Below, in pieces: positions 1 to 8,752 of a stretch of 41,392 nt of DNA. Every line of letters starts with the position of its first letter. Within the stretch, counting starts at the first letter, position 1. The DNA comes from Gammaproteobacteria bacterium (GTDB lineage: Bacteria; Pseudomonadota; Gammaproteobacteria; SZUA-152): contig DRKQ01000082.1 of assembly GCA_011051685.1 (NCBI GenBank), positions 1 through 41,392 on the forward strand, written 5' to 3'. The position numbers were made by a program, and so were the translations under genes. The notes beneath the pieces are model-generated. The model was not told the DNA's origin and ran no database searches. It worked only from the letters and a program-made list of their open reading frames with translations.

Positions 1-2
1 AC

Positions 3-200
3 GGACGACGCGCTGAATTCAGAGGCTCGAACCTGCCCAATACTGGCGGAACGGAGCTGTTTGTGTCGCCCGGCATCTTCTGGACCAAGCGTAACTTCGC
101 CATCAAGGCCGGTGTGCAGATTCCGATCGTCAGCAATTTGCACGGTCGCCAGGACAATAGCGACTACCGCACCCGGCTGATTCTGGAATGGCATTTGTGA
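3..200 (+). CDS. Outer-membrane barrel protein, C-terminal end only
   Basis: The frame is open from the left edge of the window to a TGA at 198-200, giving the last 65 residues of a protein whose start lies outside. The segment alternates polar and hydrophobic residues and ends in ...LILEWHL, like the terminal strands of an outer-membrane beta barrel. It aligns by eye with the C-terminus of the protein at 1267-2208: both have a GGT[ER]LF(V/L) stretch, then a PGI motif, a (V/I)P(I/V)V segment followed by N-L-(H/N)-G, and a D-Y-x-(T/A)-R close to the end. The two are therefore probably paralogues flanking the HMA genes. The substrate is unknown; membership of the porin/transporter-like barrel family is inferred from sequence texture only. 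Confidence 0.6.
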   Translation, partial: GRRAEFRGSNLPNTGGTELFVSPGIFWTKRNFAIKAGVQIPIVSNLHGRQDNSDYRTRLILEWHL

Positions 201-237
201 ACGTTGTTTAAGTTTAAATCGAAATGGAGGTAGGACT

Positions 238-552
238 ATGAAAAAAGTAATGGCAGCCGTTATGTTGAGTATGATTTGGAGCGCCGTGACGGTTGCAGCC
301 GGTACCGAGTACCGGATGCGCGTCGATGGTCTGGCCTGTCCCTATTGCGCCTACGGAATTGAAAAGAAGCTGAAAGAAATTGAAGGTGTCGGGAAGATCG
401 ATGTCGATCTCAACGCAGGGCTGGTGATCGTGGACGTGGCCGAAGGCACCAGCTTAACCGAGCCGCAGATGAAAACGCTGTTTCAGGACGCTGGCTTTAC
501 CTACCGCAGCATGACTGAGAAGTCGCTTGATGAGAGTGCGAAACATGAATGA
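238..552 (+). CDS. Exported HMA (heavy-metal-associated) domain protein 1
   Basis: This 104-residue protein begins with a Lys-Lys plus hydrophobic signal peptide (about residues 1-21, cleavage near VAA-GTEY). One ferredoxin-like HMA domain follows, with the metal-binding loop GLACPYCAYG (Cys34 and Cys37). HMA domains of this kind bind soft metals such as Cu(I), Hg(II) or Zn(II) and hand them to membrane transporters; the predicted location is the periplasm. The start is supported by GGAGG seven bases upstream of ATG 238. The gene lies 37 bp after a barrel gene and overlaps the next gene by 8 bp, so it is in an operon. It is a paralogue of the proteins at 971-1270 and 3236-3790, which share the C-x-[FY]-C-A-Y signature. 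It resembles MerP in size and plan, but the metal cannot be named from sequence. Confidence 0.85.
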   Translation: MKKVMAAVMLSMIWSAVTVAAGTEYRMRVDGLACPYCAYGIEKKLKEIEGVGKIDVDLNAGLVIVDVAEGTSLTEPQMKTLFQDAGFTYRSMTEKSLDESAKHE

Positions 553-946
553 AACGACAACTCGGGGCAACCCGGCATCGCGAACCACCTGGCTGACACT
601 GTTTGCTTCTACCGGCACACTGATCTGCTGTGCGTTGCCCATCATTTTTGTATCGCTGGGTTTTGGGGCCACGGTAGCCGCGCTGACCAGCAGTTTCCCG
701 CTGCTGATCACACTCAGTCTGCACAAGGCCTGGGTATTCGCGTTCTCGGGCGCGATGCTGGCCTTGTCCGGTTGGCTTATGTACCGGCCTGGAAGAGCCT
801 GCCCGACTGATCCTGAACTGGGCCAAGTGTGCAATACGACCCAAACGTGGAATCGGCGACTTTACGGGTCTTCCGTTGTCATCTGGTGTATCGGTTTCTT
901 TGCCGCGTTCCTCGCTTTACCGTTGCGAATCTGGCTGGGTCTCTGA
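545..946 (+). CDS. MerT-like small membrane protein with two cysteine pairs
   Basis: This 133-residue protein has about four hydrophobic segments. A vicinal pair (Cys28-Cys29, in LICCALP) lies in the first segment and a second pair (Cys86 and Cys96, in RACPTDPELGQVC) in the loop after the third. That is the layout of the mercuric transporter MerT (CC in TM1, C-x5-C in the cytosolic loop), compare the true MerT at 8312-8674, but the second pair is spaced wider here and overall similarity is low. Known for MerT: it passes Hg(II) from MerP through the membrane. Inferred here: a metal-ion transporter working with the HMA proteins encoded on either side. The ATG at 545 is preferred because it overlaps the upstream stop; TTG 527 and ATG 530 are in-frame alternatives. 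No strong ribosome-binding site is seen, so translation is probably coupled. Confidence 0.7.
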   Translation: MNETTTRGNPASRTTWLTLFASTGTLICCALPIIFVSLGFGATVAALTSSFPLLITLSLHKAWVFAFSGAMLALSGWLMYRPGRACPTDPELGQVCNTTQTWNRRLYGSSVVIWCIGFFAAFLALPLRIWLGL

Positions 947-970
947 AATCGTGGAAAGGAGAATCCTGCA

Positions 971-1270
971 ATGAAAATAATCCGTCATAGTATCGCTGCT
1001 CTAATGTTGCTGTTGCTGATACCCACCGCTCAGGCATCAGGGCCATCATACGCGCTTCAGGTGGATGGTCTGGCCTGTCCGTTCTGTGCCTATGGCATCG
1101 AGAAGAAATTGAGTTCCATCGAAGGGGTTGACGACACCCAGGTGAATATCAAGACGGGCGAGGTCATTGTGATCATGGCTGAAGGTGCCCCTCTCGCTGA
1201 AGATCTCGCACGCAAGAAGGTCAAGGATGCAGGCTTTACCCTGCGTGCTTTTTCTCGACGCAGCAAATGA
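971..1270 (+). CDS. Exported HMA domain protein 2
   Basis: This 99-residue protein has a signal peptide (about 1-22, cleavage near AQA-SG) and one HMA domain with the motif GLACPFCAYG (Cys36 and Cys39). AAAGGAGAA lies seven bases upstream of ATG 971. It is a close paralogue of the protein at 238-552: both read V-D-G-L-A-C-P-x-C-A-Y-G-I-E-K-K-L and both contain an I-E-G-V segment. The predicted role is a periplasmic soft-metal carrier. The stop overlaps the ATG of the barrel gene at 1267 (ATGA), so carrier and barrel are probably made together. The duplication on either side of a MerT-like gene suggests two carriers for one transporter, or one feeding the barrel; this is inference. Confidence 0.85.
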   Translation: MKIIRHSIAALMLLLLIPTAQASGPSYALQVDGLACPFCAYGIEKKLSSIEGVDDTQVNIKTGEVIVIMAEGAPLAEDLARKKVKDAGFTLRAFSRRSK

Positions 1271-2208
1271 GAACCACCATGAATCCAGATTGCGGCCGCC
1301 TGACCCTCCATGGAGTTTCCACCCTCGTTGCCTTAATGACAGGAAGTGTGGTGATTGGCACGGGGAGCGCCTGGAGCGCGCCGATTACGTTCAATACAGC
1401 GTTACCTGTCGCAAAAAATGAGTTCCTGGTACGCGAACAGTTCATTATTAACCGGTCTAGCGACGATCCAATCAGCCTGAATCGGGACCGCACCGCCAAA
1501 GCGGCGGTGTCGGTACTCGGTTACGGTGTCAACGGCAAGCTTGCGCTGTTTGGTGTGCTGCCTTACCGCGATAATGAACTGAAGTTGACGGTCGCAGGGC
1601 AGCGTATAAAACGCAGCGCCAGTGGATTCGGCGACCTTACGGTATTTGGCCGCTACACAGTGGTGCAGCGCGATCAACCCGGACGTAATTTCCGCATCGC
1701 CCCGTTTGCCGGTATCAAGGCGCCCACGGGCGATGATGACAAGCGCGATGCGACGGGCGTGTTACCTCCAAGCGTTCAGGTCGGTTCAGGTTCATGGGAT
1801 CCGTTACTCGGTGTAGTGAGCACGTATCAGACACTGGACTATCAGATTGACGGTCAGATCAGCTATCAGATCAATAACGAAGCCAACAATTTTGAGGCCG
1901 GTGATGTGGCACGGCTCGACGGTTCCCTGCAGTATCGGTTGTGGCCACGAACGCTGGGCGGGGGTGTCCCCGCATTTTTCTACGGCGTCATCGAGGCCAA
2001 CCTGATTTATCAACAGAAGAACCAGGTCAACAGCCAGTCAAACCCCGATTCCGGCGGCACCCGGCTGTTTCTGACGCCGGGTATCCAATATGTCACCCGA
2101 CGCTGGATCGCCGAGACAGCCATACAGGTTCCCGTGGTACAAAACCTCAACGGCGATGCCCTGGAAAACGACTACATCGCGCGGGTCAGTGTCCGCTTCA
2201 ATTTCTGA
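1267..2208 (+). CDS. Outer-membrane beta-barrel protein (transporter-like)
   Basis: The 313-residue protein has a signal peptide (cleavage near AWSA-PITF) followed by many short amphipathic strands and a C-terminal aromatic strand ending ...VSVRFNF, typical of outer-membrane barrels. It resembles the barrel family often labelled 'transporter' or MetA-pathway-of-phenol-degradation-like, whose substrates are largely unknown. ATG 1267 overlaps the upstream stop; ATG 1279 is an alternative that keeps the signal peptide. It is a paralogue of the partial protein at 3-200. Its place between periplasmic HMA genes suggests it gives metal or metal-bound ligands a route across the outer membrane, but nothing in the sequence proves this. 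It lacks the periplasmic helices expected of a TolC-type efflux channel. Confidence 0.7.
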   Translation: MRTTMNPDCGRLTLHGVSTLVALMTGSVVIGTGSAWSAPITFNTALPVAKNEFLVREQFIINRSSDDPISLNRDRTAKAAVSVLGYGVNGKLALFGVLPYRDNELKLTVAGQRIKRSASGFGDLTVFGRYTVVQRDQPGRNFRIAPFAGIKAPTGDDDKRDATGVLPPSVQVGSGSWDPLLGVVSTYQTLDYQIDGQISYQINNEANNFEAGDVARLDGSLQYRLWPRTLGGGVPAFFYGVIEANLIYQQKNQVNSQSNPDSGGTRLFLTPGIQYVTRRWIAETAIQVPVVQNLNGDALENDYIARVSVRFNF

Positions 2209-2232
2209 GTGAGTCGGGAGAAGGTGATAATC

Positions 2233-3210
2233 ATGGGCAAAAGGATTTTAAAAGCACTGGGCGGGGTCACCGTTGTGCTATTGGGACTGGCAGTGATTGT
2301 CTGGCTGGTATGGATACCCTCGGCACGGGAAGTCGGCTATGAGTTTGTGTCGACCTGGGGGGAACCGGGCAACGCGCCCGGTCAGTTCCATGATCCGACC
2401 GGGATCGCGGTAACGGCTACCGAAGTCTTCGTCAGTGATGCACGCAATGCCCGCATCCAGGTATTCGATTTCGACGGACACTTCAAACGTCAGTTCGGCA
2501 CCAAAGGTGACGGGCCAGGGCGACTGGGCCGCCCCATGAACCTGCGTATTGATGGCGATGAGTTATATGTGGCGGACTACTGGAACGACCGTATTCAGGT
2601 GTTCGGTCTGGATGGTGCGCCGCATCGAAGTATCGGCAAGTCAGGCAAGGATCCCGGTGAGTTCAACGCGCCGGGCGGCGTGGCGGTGGCTGGCAATGGC
2701 GACCTGTATGTCGCCGATTTCTATGGCCAGCGTATTCAGCAGCTGCATGCCGACGGGTCTTTTGTCAGGCAGTGGGGTCATACCGGCAAGGTCGGTATCC
2801 GCGCGGGTGAGTTCAATTACCCGACCGATGTAGCGCTCGCGGACGACGGAACCCTGTACGTGGCGGACGGCTATAACGACCGGGTTCAGGTGTTCAGCCC
2901 GGAAGGCCGGTTTGTGCGCAAGTGGGGTGGGCCTTTCGGTATGAATATCTTCGGCCCCTTCAATGGCTGGTTTGCCACGGTTACGCGGATCACGCTCGAT
3001 TCGAGTGGCAACGTCTTTGTGGCCGACTTCTACAATAATCGGGTGCAGAAATTTTCACCCGACGGTACTTTTCTATCCACCTTCGGTAGTAAAGGCACGG
3101 GGCCAGGCCAATTCGAAAAGGTGATTGCTGTAGCGGTAGCGCGCGACGGCACTGTTTTTGTGGCCGACTTCGCCAATAACCGCATTCAGAAATGGCAACC
3201 GAAGCCATAA
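2233..3210 (+). CDS. Membrane-anchored NHL-repeat beta-propeller protein
   Basis: The 325-residue protein starts with one transmembrane helix (about 8-30) and then six NHL repeats. Each has the pattern G-x-F/L ... P-x-x-[IV]-[AT]-[VL] ... G-x-[LVF]-[YF]-V-[AS]-D-x-x-N-x-R-[IV]-Q-x-F, ending in a Trp-Gly or Phe-Gly turn. Six repeats would close one propeller. NHL propellers are binding scaffolds; some exported bacterial ones occur near redox or metal proteins, but no catalytic residue is recognisable. The start is chosen at ATG 2233 because GGGAGAAGG lies about ten bases upstream; a GTG at 2209 would add eight residues but has no ribosome site. Within the operon it lies between the barrel and the third HMA protein. 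Topology predicts the propeller on the periplasmic side. Confidence 0.85.
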   Translation: MGKRILKALGGVTVVLLGLAVIVWLVWIPSAREVGYEFVSTWGEPGNAPGQFHDPTGIAVTATEVFVSDARNARIQVFDFDGHFKRQFGTKGDGPGRLGRPMNLRIDGDELYVADYWNDRIQVFGLDGAPHRSIGKSGKDPGEFNAPGGVAVAGNGDLYVADFYGQRIQQLHADGSFVRQWGHTGKVGIRAGEFNYPTDVALADDGTLYVADGYNDRVQVFSPEGRFVRKWGGPFGMNIFGPFNGWFATVTRITLDSSGNVFVADFYNNRVQKFSPDGTFLSTFGSKGTGPGQFEKVIAVAVARDGTVFVADFANNRIQKWQPKP

Positions 3211-3235
3211 ACCATTTAACCATTGGAGAGTCACT

Positions 3236-3790
3236 ATGCTACGAGGTTTATTGATAATGCTGACGCTTGTTGTCTGGAGCGTGAATGGATGGGCTAAAGA
3301 GTTCAATTATCAGGCGCACGTTGAGGGCATGGTTTGTGCGTTTTGTGCCTACAGTGTGAGTAAAAATATCGGCTCCTTGCCTGGAGTCGACGCCGAATCG
3401 GTAAACGTCGATCTGAAAAGTGGCCGTGTCGGCTTCAAGGCGACAAAGCAGGTTTCCCAACAGTCGCTCGAAGCGGTATTCACAGAGTCCGGCTTCAGGC
3501 TCGATAAGCTCAGTGAAATCGAGTTGCCGCCGACCAATGGCCAATCGCCGCAGGAACTCTCACTGATTCTGGACATGAGACTCGACAGTCTGGACACGGA
3601 CCGGTTTGAAGCTGTGTTCGAGGCGGTTGGAAATATCGCCGCCGGCAGCCCGTCACGTCTGGTCATCGAGGCACCCGGGTTGCTCGAAGGTAATTTACTG
3701 AAGCCTGTCCTCATGGGGCGGCAACAGGTCATGAAGGTGCGCTTTAGACCGTCGGATACCGAGTCGATTCACCTTCAGTTATATATGTAG
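3236..3790 (+). CDS. Exported HMA domain protein 3 with C-terminal extension
   Basis: This 184-residue protein has a signal peptide (about 1-20, cleavage near GWA-KEF), an HMA domain with GMVCAFCAYS (Cys34 and Cys37), and about 85 further residues absent from the two smaller paralogues. The extension is predicted to be soluble (LILDMRLDSLDTDRFEAVFEAVG...) and I do not recognise a family for it. TTGGAGAG lies just upstream of ATG 3236. The stop is followed within about 40 bases by the start of the DsrE-like gene. The larger size may give it a docking surface for the NHL or DsrE-like neighbour (inference). The retained CxxCAY loop marks it as the third member of the same carrier set. Confidence 0.8.
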   Translation: MLRGLLIMLTLVVWSVNGWAKEFNYQAHVEGMVCAFCAYSVSKNIGSLPGVDAESVNVDLKSGRVGFKATKQVSQQSLEAVFTESGFRLDKLSEIELPPTNGQSPQELSLILDMRLDSLDTDRFEAVFEAVGNIAAGSPSRLVIEAPGLLEGNLLKPVLMGRQQVMKVRFRPSDTESIHLQLYM

Positions 3791-3831
3791 TGACTCAGAT
3801 GAAGCAGAACAGTGGCCGCGAGGAAAATGCT

Positions 3832-4374
3832 ATGGCGAAGAGGCCAGGGAAATGTGTGAACAGGTTATTGGCGGTAATATTGATAGCGATCAGTATGTGG
3901 GGTGGCACAGCAGTTGCGCAGGACAAAAATGCGAGCAGTATCAAATTTCCCGGGATACCGGATGTTCCCGTACCACCCGGGATGTCCTATGACGGGTTTT
4001 TCGAAACGCATAATCCAGTCAGGGTCGTTTTCGGCGTGTCGGACCCCGGCGCCCAACTCAAGGAATCCCTCATCAATGCGGCCTATACGATCAAGTATCT
4101 CAAGCCCCGGAAAATCCCTTACCACATTCAGGTTGTCTTATATGGGAAGGCGGTTCTGTCCGCGACGCCGTTCAGTGAGGTCTACAGTGGCTACGGCCCG
4201 ATGTTCGATTCGCTACACGAGGCCGGCGTCGAATTCAAAGTCTGTAACAACTCATTGCACGCACTAAAAGTCAGCGCGGATGACTTGTATCCAGATATGG
4301 AGGTGGTTCCAGCGGGTATTCTCCAGCTCATAAAAATGCAAATGCAGGGTTATACCTACATCAGTAATCATTGA
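3832..4374 (+). CDS. Exported DsrE-family protein
   Basis: The 180-residue protein carries a clear signal peptide (cleavage near AVA-QDK) and then a DsrE/F-like fold: V-R-V-V-F-G-V-S-D at the first strand, a helix, H-I-Q-V-V-L-Y-G, and the family pattern around one cysteine (EFKVCNNSLHAL), ending V-P-A-G-I-L-Q-L ... Q-G-Y-T-Y-I. Cytosolic DsrE proteins relay sulfur; exported ones with a single cysteine are common in proteobacteria but poorly characterised. The start is set at ATG 3832 because GAGGAA sits six bases upstream; starts at 3790 (GTG) or 3799 would prefix 11-14 polar residues to the signal peptide. As the last gene of the HMA/barrel/NHL set it may supply a thiol or persulfide in the periplasm (inference). 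Confidence 0.8.
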   Translation: MAKRPGKCVNRLLAVILIAISMWGGTAVAQDKNASSIKFPGIPDVPVPPGMSYDGFFETHNPVRVVFGVSDPGAQLKESLINAAYTIKYLKPRKIPYHIQVVLYGKAVLSATPFSEVYSGYGPMFDSLHEAGVEFKVCNNSLHALKVSADDLYPDMEVVPAGILQLIKMQMQGYTYISNH

Positions 4375-4442
4375 CTGCTTCCACGCGGGGCTTCTTTGAG
4401 TCGCTGCACAAAAACCGTTATTTAGACGATTAAAAATAGTTG

Positions 4443-4473
4443 TTGACCTGGAGTCGACTCCAGGTGCCATACT
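4443..4473 (+). promoter_or_regulatory. MerR-type promoter and operator with perfect 20-bp dyad
   Basis: A -35 hexamer TTGACC (4443-4448) and a -10 CATACT (4468-4473) are separated by 19 bp, the over-long spacer typical of promoters twisted open by MerR-family activators. The spacer is covered by a perfect palindrome at 4446-4465, ACCTGGAGTC/GACTCCAGGT. As I recall it, the E. coli zntA operator has the same CTGGAGTCGACTCCAG core. It lies just ahead of the thioredoxin gene (ATG 4513). The obvious candidate activator is the MerR-family protein encoded at 5860-6255 at the far end of the same operon. Confidence 0.85.
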
Positions 4474-4512
4474 GAATTTGTGAAGAGTTTGTGGCGCAAA
4501 GGTGAAAGATTC

Positions 4513-4797
4513 ATGAGCATTAAAGTCGAAGTCTTTTCTTCCCCCGGTTGCAGCAAGTGCGGGCATGCAAAGGAGGCGCTGCGCAAACTTGTCGATGAAC
4601 TGGGCGAAGATCAAATTGATTGGCGTGAGGTCAACATCCTGGATGAACTGGACTACGCAGTTGAACTGGGTGTCCTTTCAACACCGGCCATTGCGATCAA
4701 TGGTGAACTGGTGTTCTCCGGATTACCATCAGTGCGTAAATTATGTGCAGCGTTGGAAAACCGGCCTGGAATTGAGGCCAGGCGAGATCAGGCATGA
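4513..4797 (+). CDS. Small thioredoxin/glutaredoxin-fold protein (CSKC)
   Basis: This 94-residue, single-domain thioredoxin-fold protein has no signal peptide. The active-site motif SSPGCSKCGHA gives a C-S-K-C pair in the first 16 residues, and the cis-proline loop (LSTPAIAINGELVFSG) lies near residue 60. Proteins of this type are usually annotated as thioredoxin-like or glutaredoxin-like disulfide reductases. ATG 4513 is preferred, with AGGTG eight bases upstream; a GTG at 4480 would fall at the predicted transcription start. The stop overlaps the ATG of the CcdA-like gene (ATGA), consistent with a cytoplasmic electron donor for that membrane protein. The operon is probably induced by metal through the MerR-type promoter upstream. 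Confidence 0.8.
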   Translation: MSIKVEVFSSPGCSKCGHAKEALRKLVDELGEDQIDWREVNILDELDYAVELGVLSTPAIAINGELVFSGLPSVRKLCAALENRPGIEARRDQA

Positions 4798-5853
4798 CAG
4801 CCTTGCTGCTTACCAGTGCCACCTTGCTGGGGTTGCTGGTATTTTTTGAGCCTTGTACGATCGCGACCCATACGCTGTTTTCCGTGCGTGCGCACCAACA
4901 GGCGGTGCGTCACTGTTGCCAGAATCTCTTGACGGTCTGGCTGACCCGCGTGGCCCTGCTGGTCGCCTTGTTCGTCGTCATCGTGCTGGCAACAGAGCCA
5001 CCGGTTTGGGGAGCCTACTTGCCCAGCATCATTCTGAGCGCCATTGCGATTGTCTACATTGTCTCGCGCTTTATGTACATCCCCATACCCCACCTGGCAT
5101 TTTTCACATATTGCCGGCGGGAAAGTCGCTGCCGTTCGCGGCACAACTCGGGATGACCTTGCCGGCATGCACGATTCCGTTGTTTGCAGTGGTCGCCGGT
5201 ATCGCGGCCACCCTGGATTCGGTTACGTTTGCCGCGTTGGCGGGTCTGCTGTTCGGTAGCCTGTTTACACTGCCCATGGTTGTCTCCGCCTGGCTCGGTT
5301 TACACGAGGATGGCCGTGAGTTACTTAACCGCGCCGCCCAGGGTAGTCCCTACTTGACAGCCGTCCTGTTGTTTGGTGCCGCCTTGTATCTGCTCGTACC
5401 ATCGTTGGGCATCGATACAGAAATGCTCAAGGCAACGCTCCAGCACGCCAGTTGGGCGGTATCGGTCTTGGCTTTCTGGCGGGGTTCATTTTCAGTTTTA
5501 ACCCGGTGTCTTTTGCCTCTATCCCGGTGATGCTCGCCTATGTGACCAAAGCCCATGAAGAACGCCGTGCCGTCTTGATGGGGGGTGCATTCGTGGCGGG
5601 CATGATTGTGACGCATGCCATGCTCGGCGTGACGGCCGCACTGGGCGGTGAGTGGGTACAGCACGTAATGGGAAGAGAGTGGGGTCTGTTCCTGGGTCCC
5701 TTGCTGATTGTTCTCGGTCTTATCTGGCCGGGCTGGATCAAGTTGCGGCTACTTTCGCAACACCAGAAGGCGCTTGAAATCCTTGCGGGCGTGACGCTGA
5801 TTCTGACCGGGCTTTATCTGCTCAACGAATACCTGTTTATCATAAAATATTGA
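4794..5853 (+). pseudogene. CcdA/DsbD-like thiol-redox membrane protein, two apparent frameshifts
   Basis: Three overlapping frames together encode one hydrophobic protein of about 353 residues. Piece 1 (4794-5156) has FFEPCTIATH in its first helix. Piece 2 (about 5105-5530) has TLPACTIPLF. Piece 3 (about 5452-5853) contains a further repeat, SFNPVSFASIPVML, where the usual cysteine is Val. CcdA/DsbD proteins carry electrons from cytoplasmic thioredoxin to periplasmic thiols using one Cys in TM1 and one in TM4, matching pieces 1 and 2. Each junction is repaired by adding one base: one near a T5 run at 5100-5104 and one near 5440-5455. Either the gene is decaying or the assembly has single-base deletions. 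A separate short gene starting at TTG 5452 is possible but less likely. It is translationally coupled to the thioredoxin. Confidence 0.7.
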
Positions 5854-5859
5854 GGCGCT

Positions 5860-6255
5860 ATGAAACTGTATCGTATTGGTGATATTACAAATCTCACGGG
5901 CTTGAGCGCGGATACTTTACGGTATTACGAAAAGATCGGTCTTTTGCCCCGGGTATCGCGGAGCGTATCGGGTATCCGACAATACGAAGAGCGCGATATC
6001 TCACGTTTAAGGTTCATTCAACGTGCCCAGAAAATGAATTTCAGCCTGGCAGAGATTGGCGATCTCCTGAAAATGCGTGAAAACCCCCAACACGCCCGTG
6101 ACGAGGTGCGTCAACTGGCATCAGACAAGCTGGCAGAGGTTGAAGAGCGGGTTAACGAACTGGATACACTGAGGAAAGAGTTGCAGCTGTTACTGAACCT
6201 CTGCCGTGCCAGCGAGGATGGCTGCCCGATCATTGAAAAAATAGACAGTAAATGA
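5860..6255 (+). CDS. MerR-family metal-responsive regulator
   Basis: The 131-residue protein has an N-terminal winged helix-turn-helix (YRIGDITNLTGLSADTLRYYEKIGLLP), a second wing (GIRQYEERDISRLRFIQRAQ), a dimerisation helix from about 80 to 115, and a C-terminal metal loop C-R-A-S-E-D-G-C-P-I-I-E. The loop has the two cysteines used by CueR, MerR and ZntR. The third cysteine that divalent sensors carry at the start of the dimer helix (MerR Cys82) is absent: the aligned stretch reads PQHARDEV. That favours a two-cysteine site like that of Cu(I)/Ag(I) sensors, though CueR has Ser where this has Ala. The gene is last in the operon whose promoter (4443-4473) carries a MerR-type dyad, so autoregulation is likely. 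GAGG lies four bases before ATG 5860. Confidence 0.85.
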   Translation: MKLYRIGDITNLTGLSADTLRYYEKIGLLPRVSRSVSGIRQYEERDISRLRFIQRAQKMNFSLAEIGDLLKMRENPQHARDEVRQLASDKLAEVEERVNELDTLRKELQLLLNLCRASEDGCPIIEKIDSK

Positions 6256-6325
6256 AACGTACGGTTGACCGGCATCTCTGGCAAGACAGGATAGGGTGTA
6301 TGCCCGCATTACTCCTGATCCCGCA

Positions 6326-8279
<1,954 letters not shown>

Positions 8280-8311
8280 GGGAATAGCTCCTGACAGGAT
8301 TTGTCTGTGAA

Positions 8312-8674
8312 TTATTCAAAAAAGACCAGGCCGTAATAAGGGAAAGTCAGCAGGGCGATCAGCAGTGTGGCGACAAACCAGAAAATGACGCGTTGATTAC
8401 GTCGCGTCGCCGGGACTGCGCAGGCATCGCCGGGCGCACACTGTTGCGGGACCAGATAGAGCCTTCGAAAGGCCAACGCTAAAAAGATCAAGGTGATGCC
8501 AATGAAGATGGGGCGATAGGGCTCCAGTGCGGTGAGGGTGCTGATCCAGGTGCCACCAATGCCCAGTGCCAACAGCACCAGGGGGCCAATGCAGCACAGT
8601 GATGCGCCAATAGCAGCAATGACGGCCGCGATCATGGAACCGTTTTTGGTTCTCGTTGAACTTGCTTCCGGCAT
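8312..8674 (-). CDS. merT: Mercuric ion transporter MerT
   Basis: The 120-residue inner-membrane protein has three hydrophobic helices, the vicinal pair in TM1 (GASLCCIGP, Cys27-Cys28), the conserved LEPYRPIFIG stretch before TM2, and the loop pair QQCAPGDACAVP (Cys79 and Cys85). It matches MerT in length and motif order and carries Hg(II) from MerP to MerA. The start is ATG 8674, with AGGAGA eight bases upstream; ATG 8698 is in frame but lies at about the transcription start predicted from the promoter at 8706-8737. It is the first gene of the mer operon. Confidence 0.95.
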   Translation of the reverse strand: MPEASSTRTKNGSMIAAVIAAIGASLCCIGPLVLLALGIGGTWISTLTALEPYRPIFIGITLIFLALAFRRLYLVPQQCAPGDACAVPATRRNQRVIFWFVATLLIALLTFPYYGLVFFE

Positions 8675-8705
8675 GGCGGGATCTCCTGAATTCGTCATAG
8701 AGGAA

Positions 8706-8737
8706 ATCTTAACCGCCGTACATAGGTACGGAGTCAA
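8706..8737 (-). promoter_or_regulatory. mer operator-promoter of merT-merP-merA
   Basis: On the minus strand a -35 TTGACT (8737-8732) is followed by the dyad CCGTAC-CTAT-GTACGG and a -10 at about 8711-8706 (TAAGAT; or TTAAGA one base earlier), a 19-20 bp spacer. This is the layout and half-site of the classical Tn501/Tn21 mer operator bound by MerR. The usual divergent merR is missing: an arsR gene is on the other side instead. The regulator must act from elsewhere, possibly the MerR-family gene at 5860-6255, although that protein's own promoter has different half-sites. Confidence 0.88.
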
Positions 8738-8752
8738 GCAAAAAGGATTAAT

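Noticed and set aside
5090-5160. Programmed ribosomal frameshift in the CcdA-like gene
   Set aside because: The local sequence A-TTT-TTC is not a standard bacterial slippery heptamer, no stimulatory SD or hairpin is obvious, and a second shift would be needed downstream. Mutation or a sequence error is simpler.
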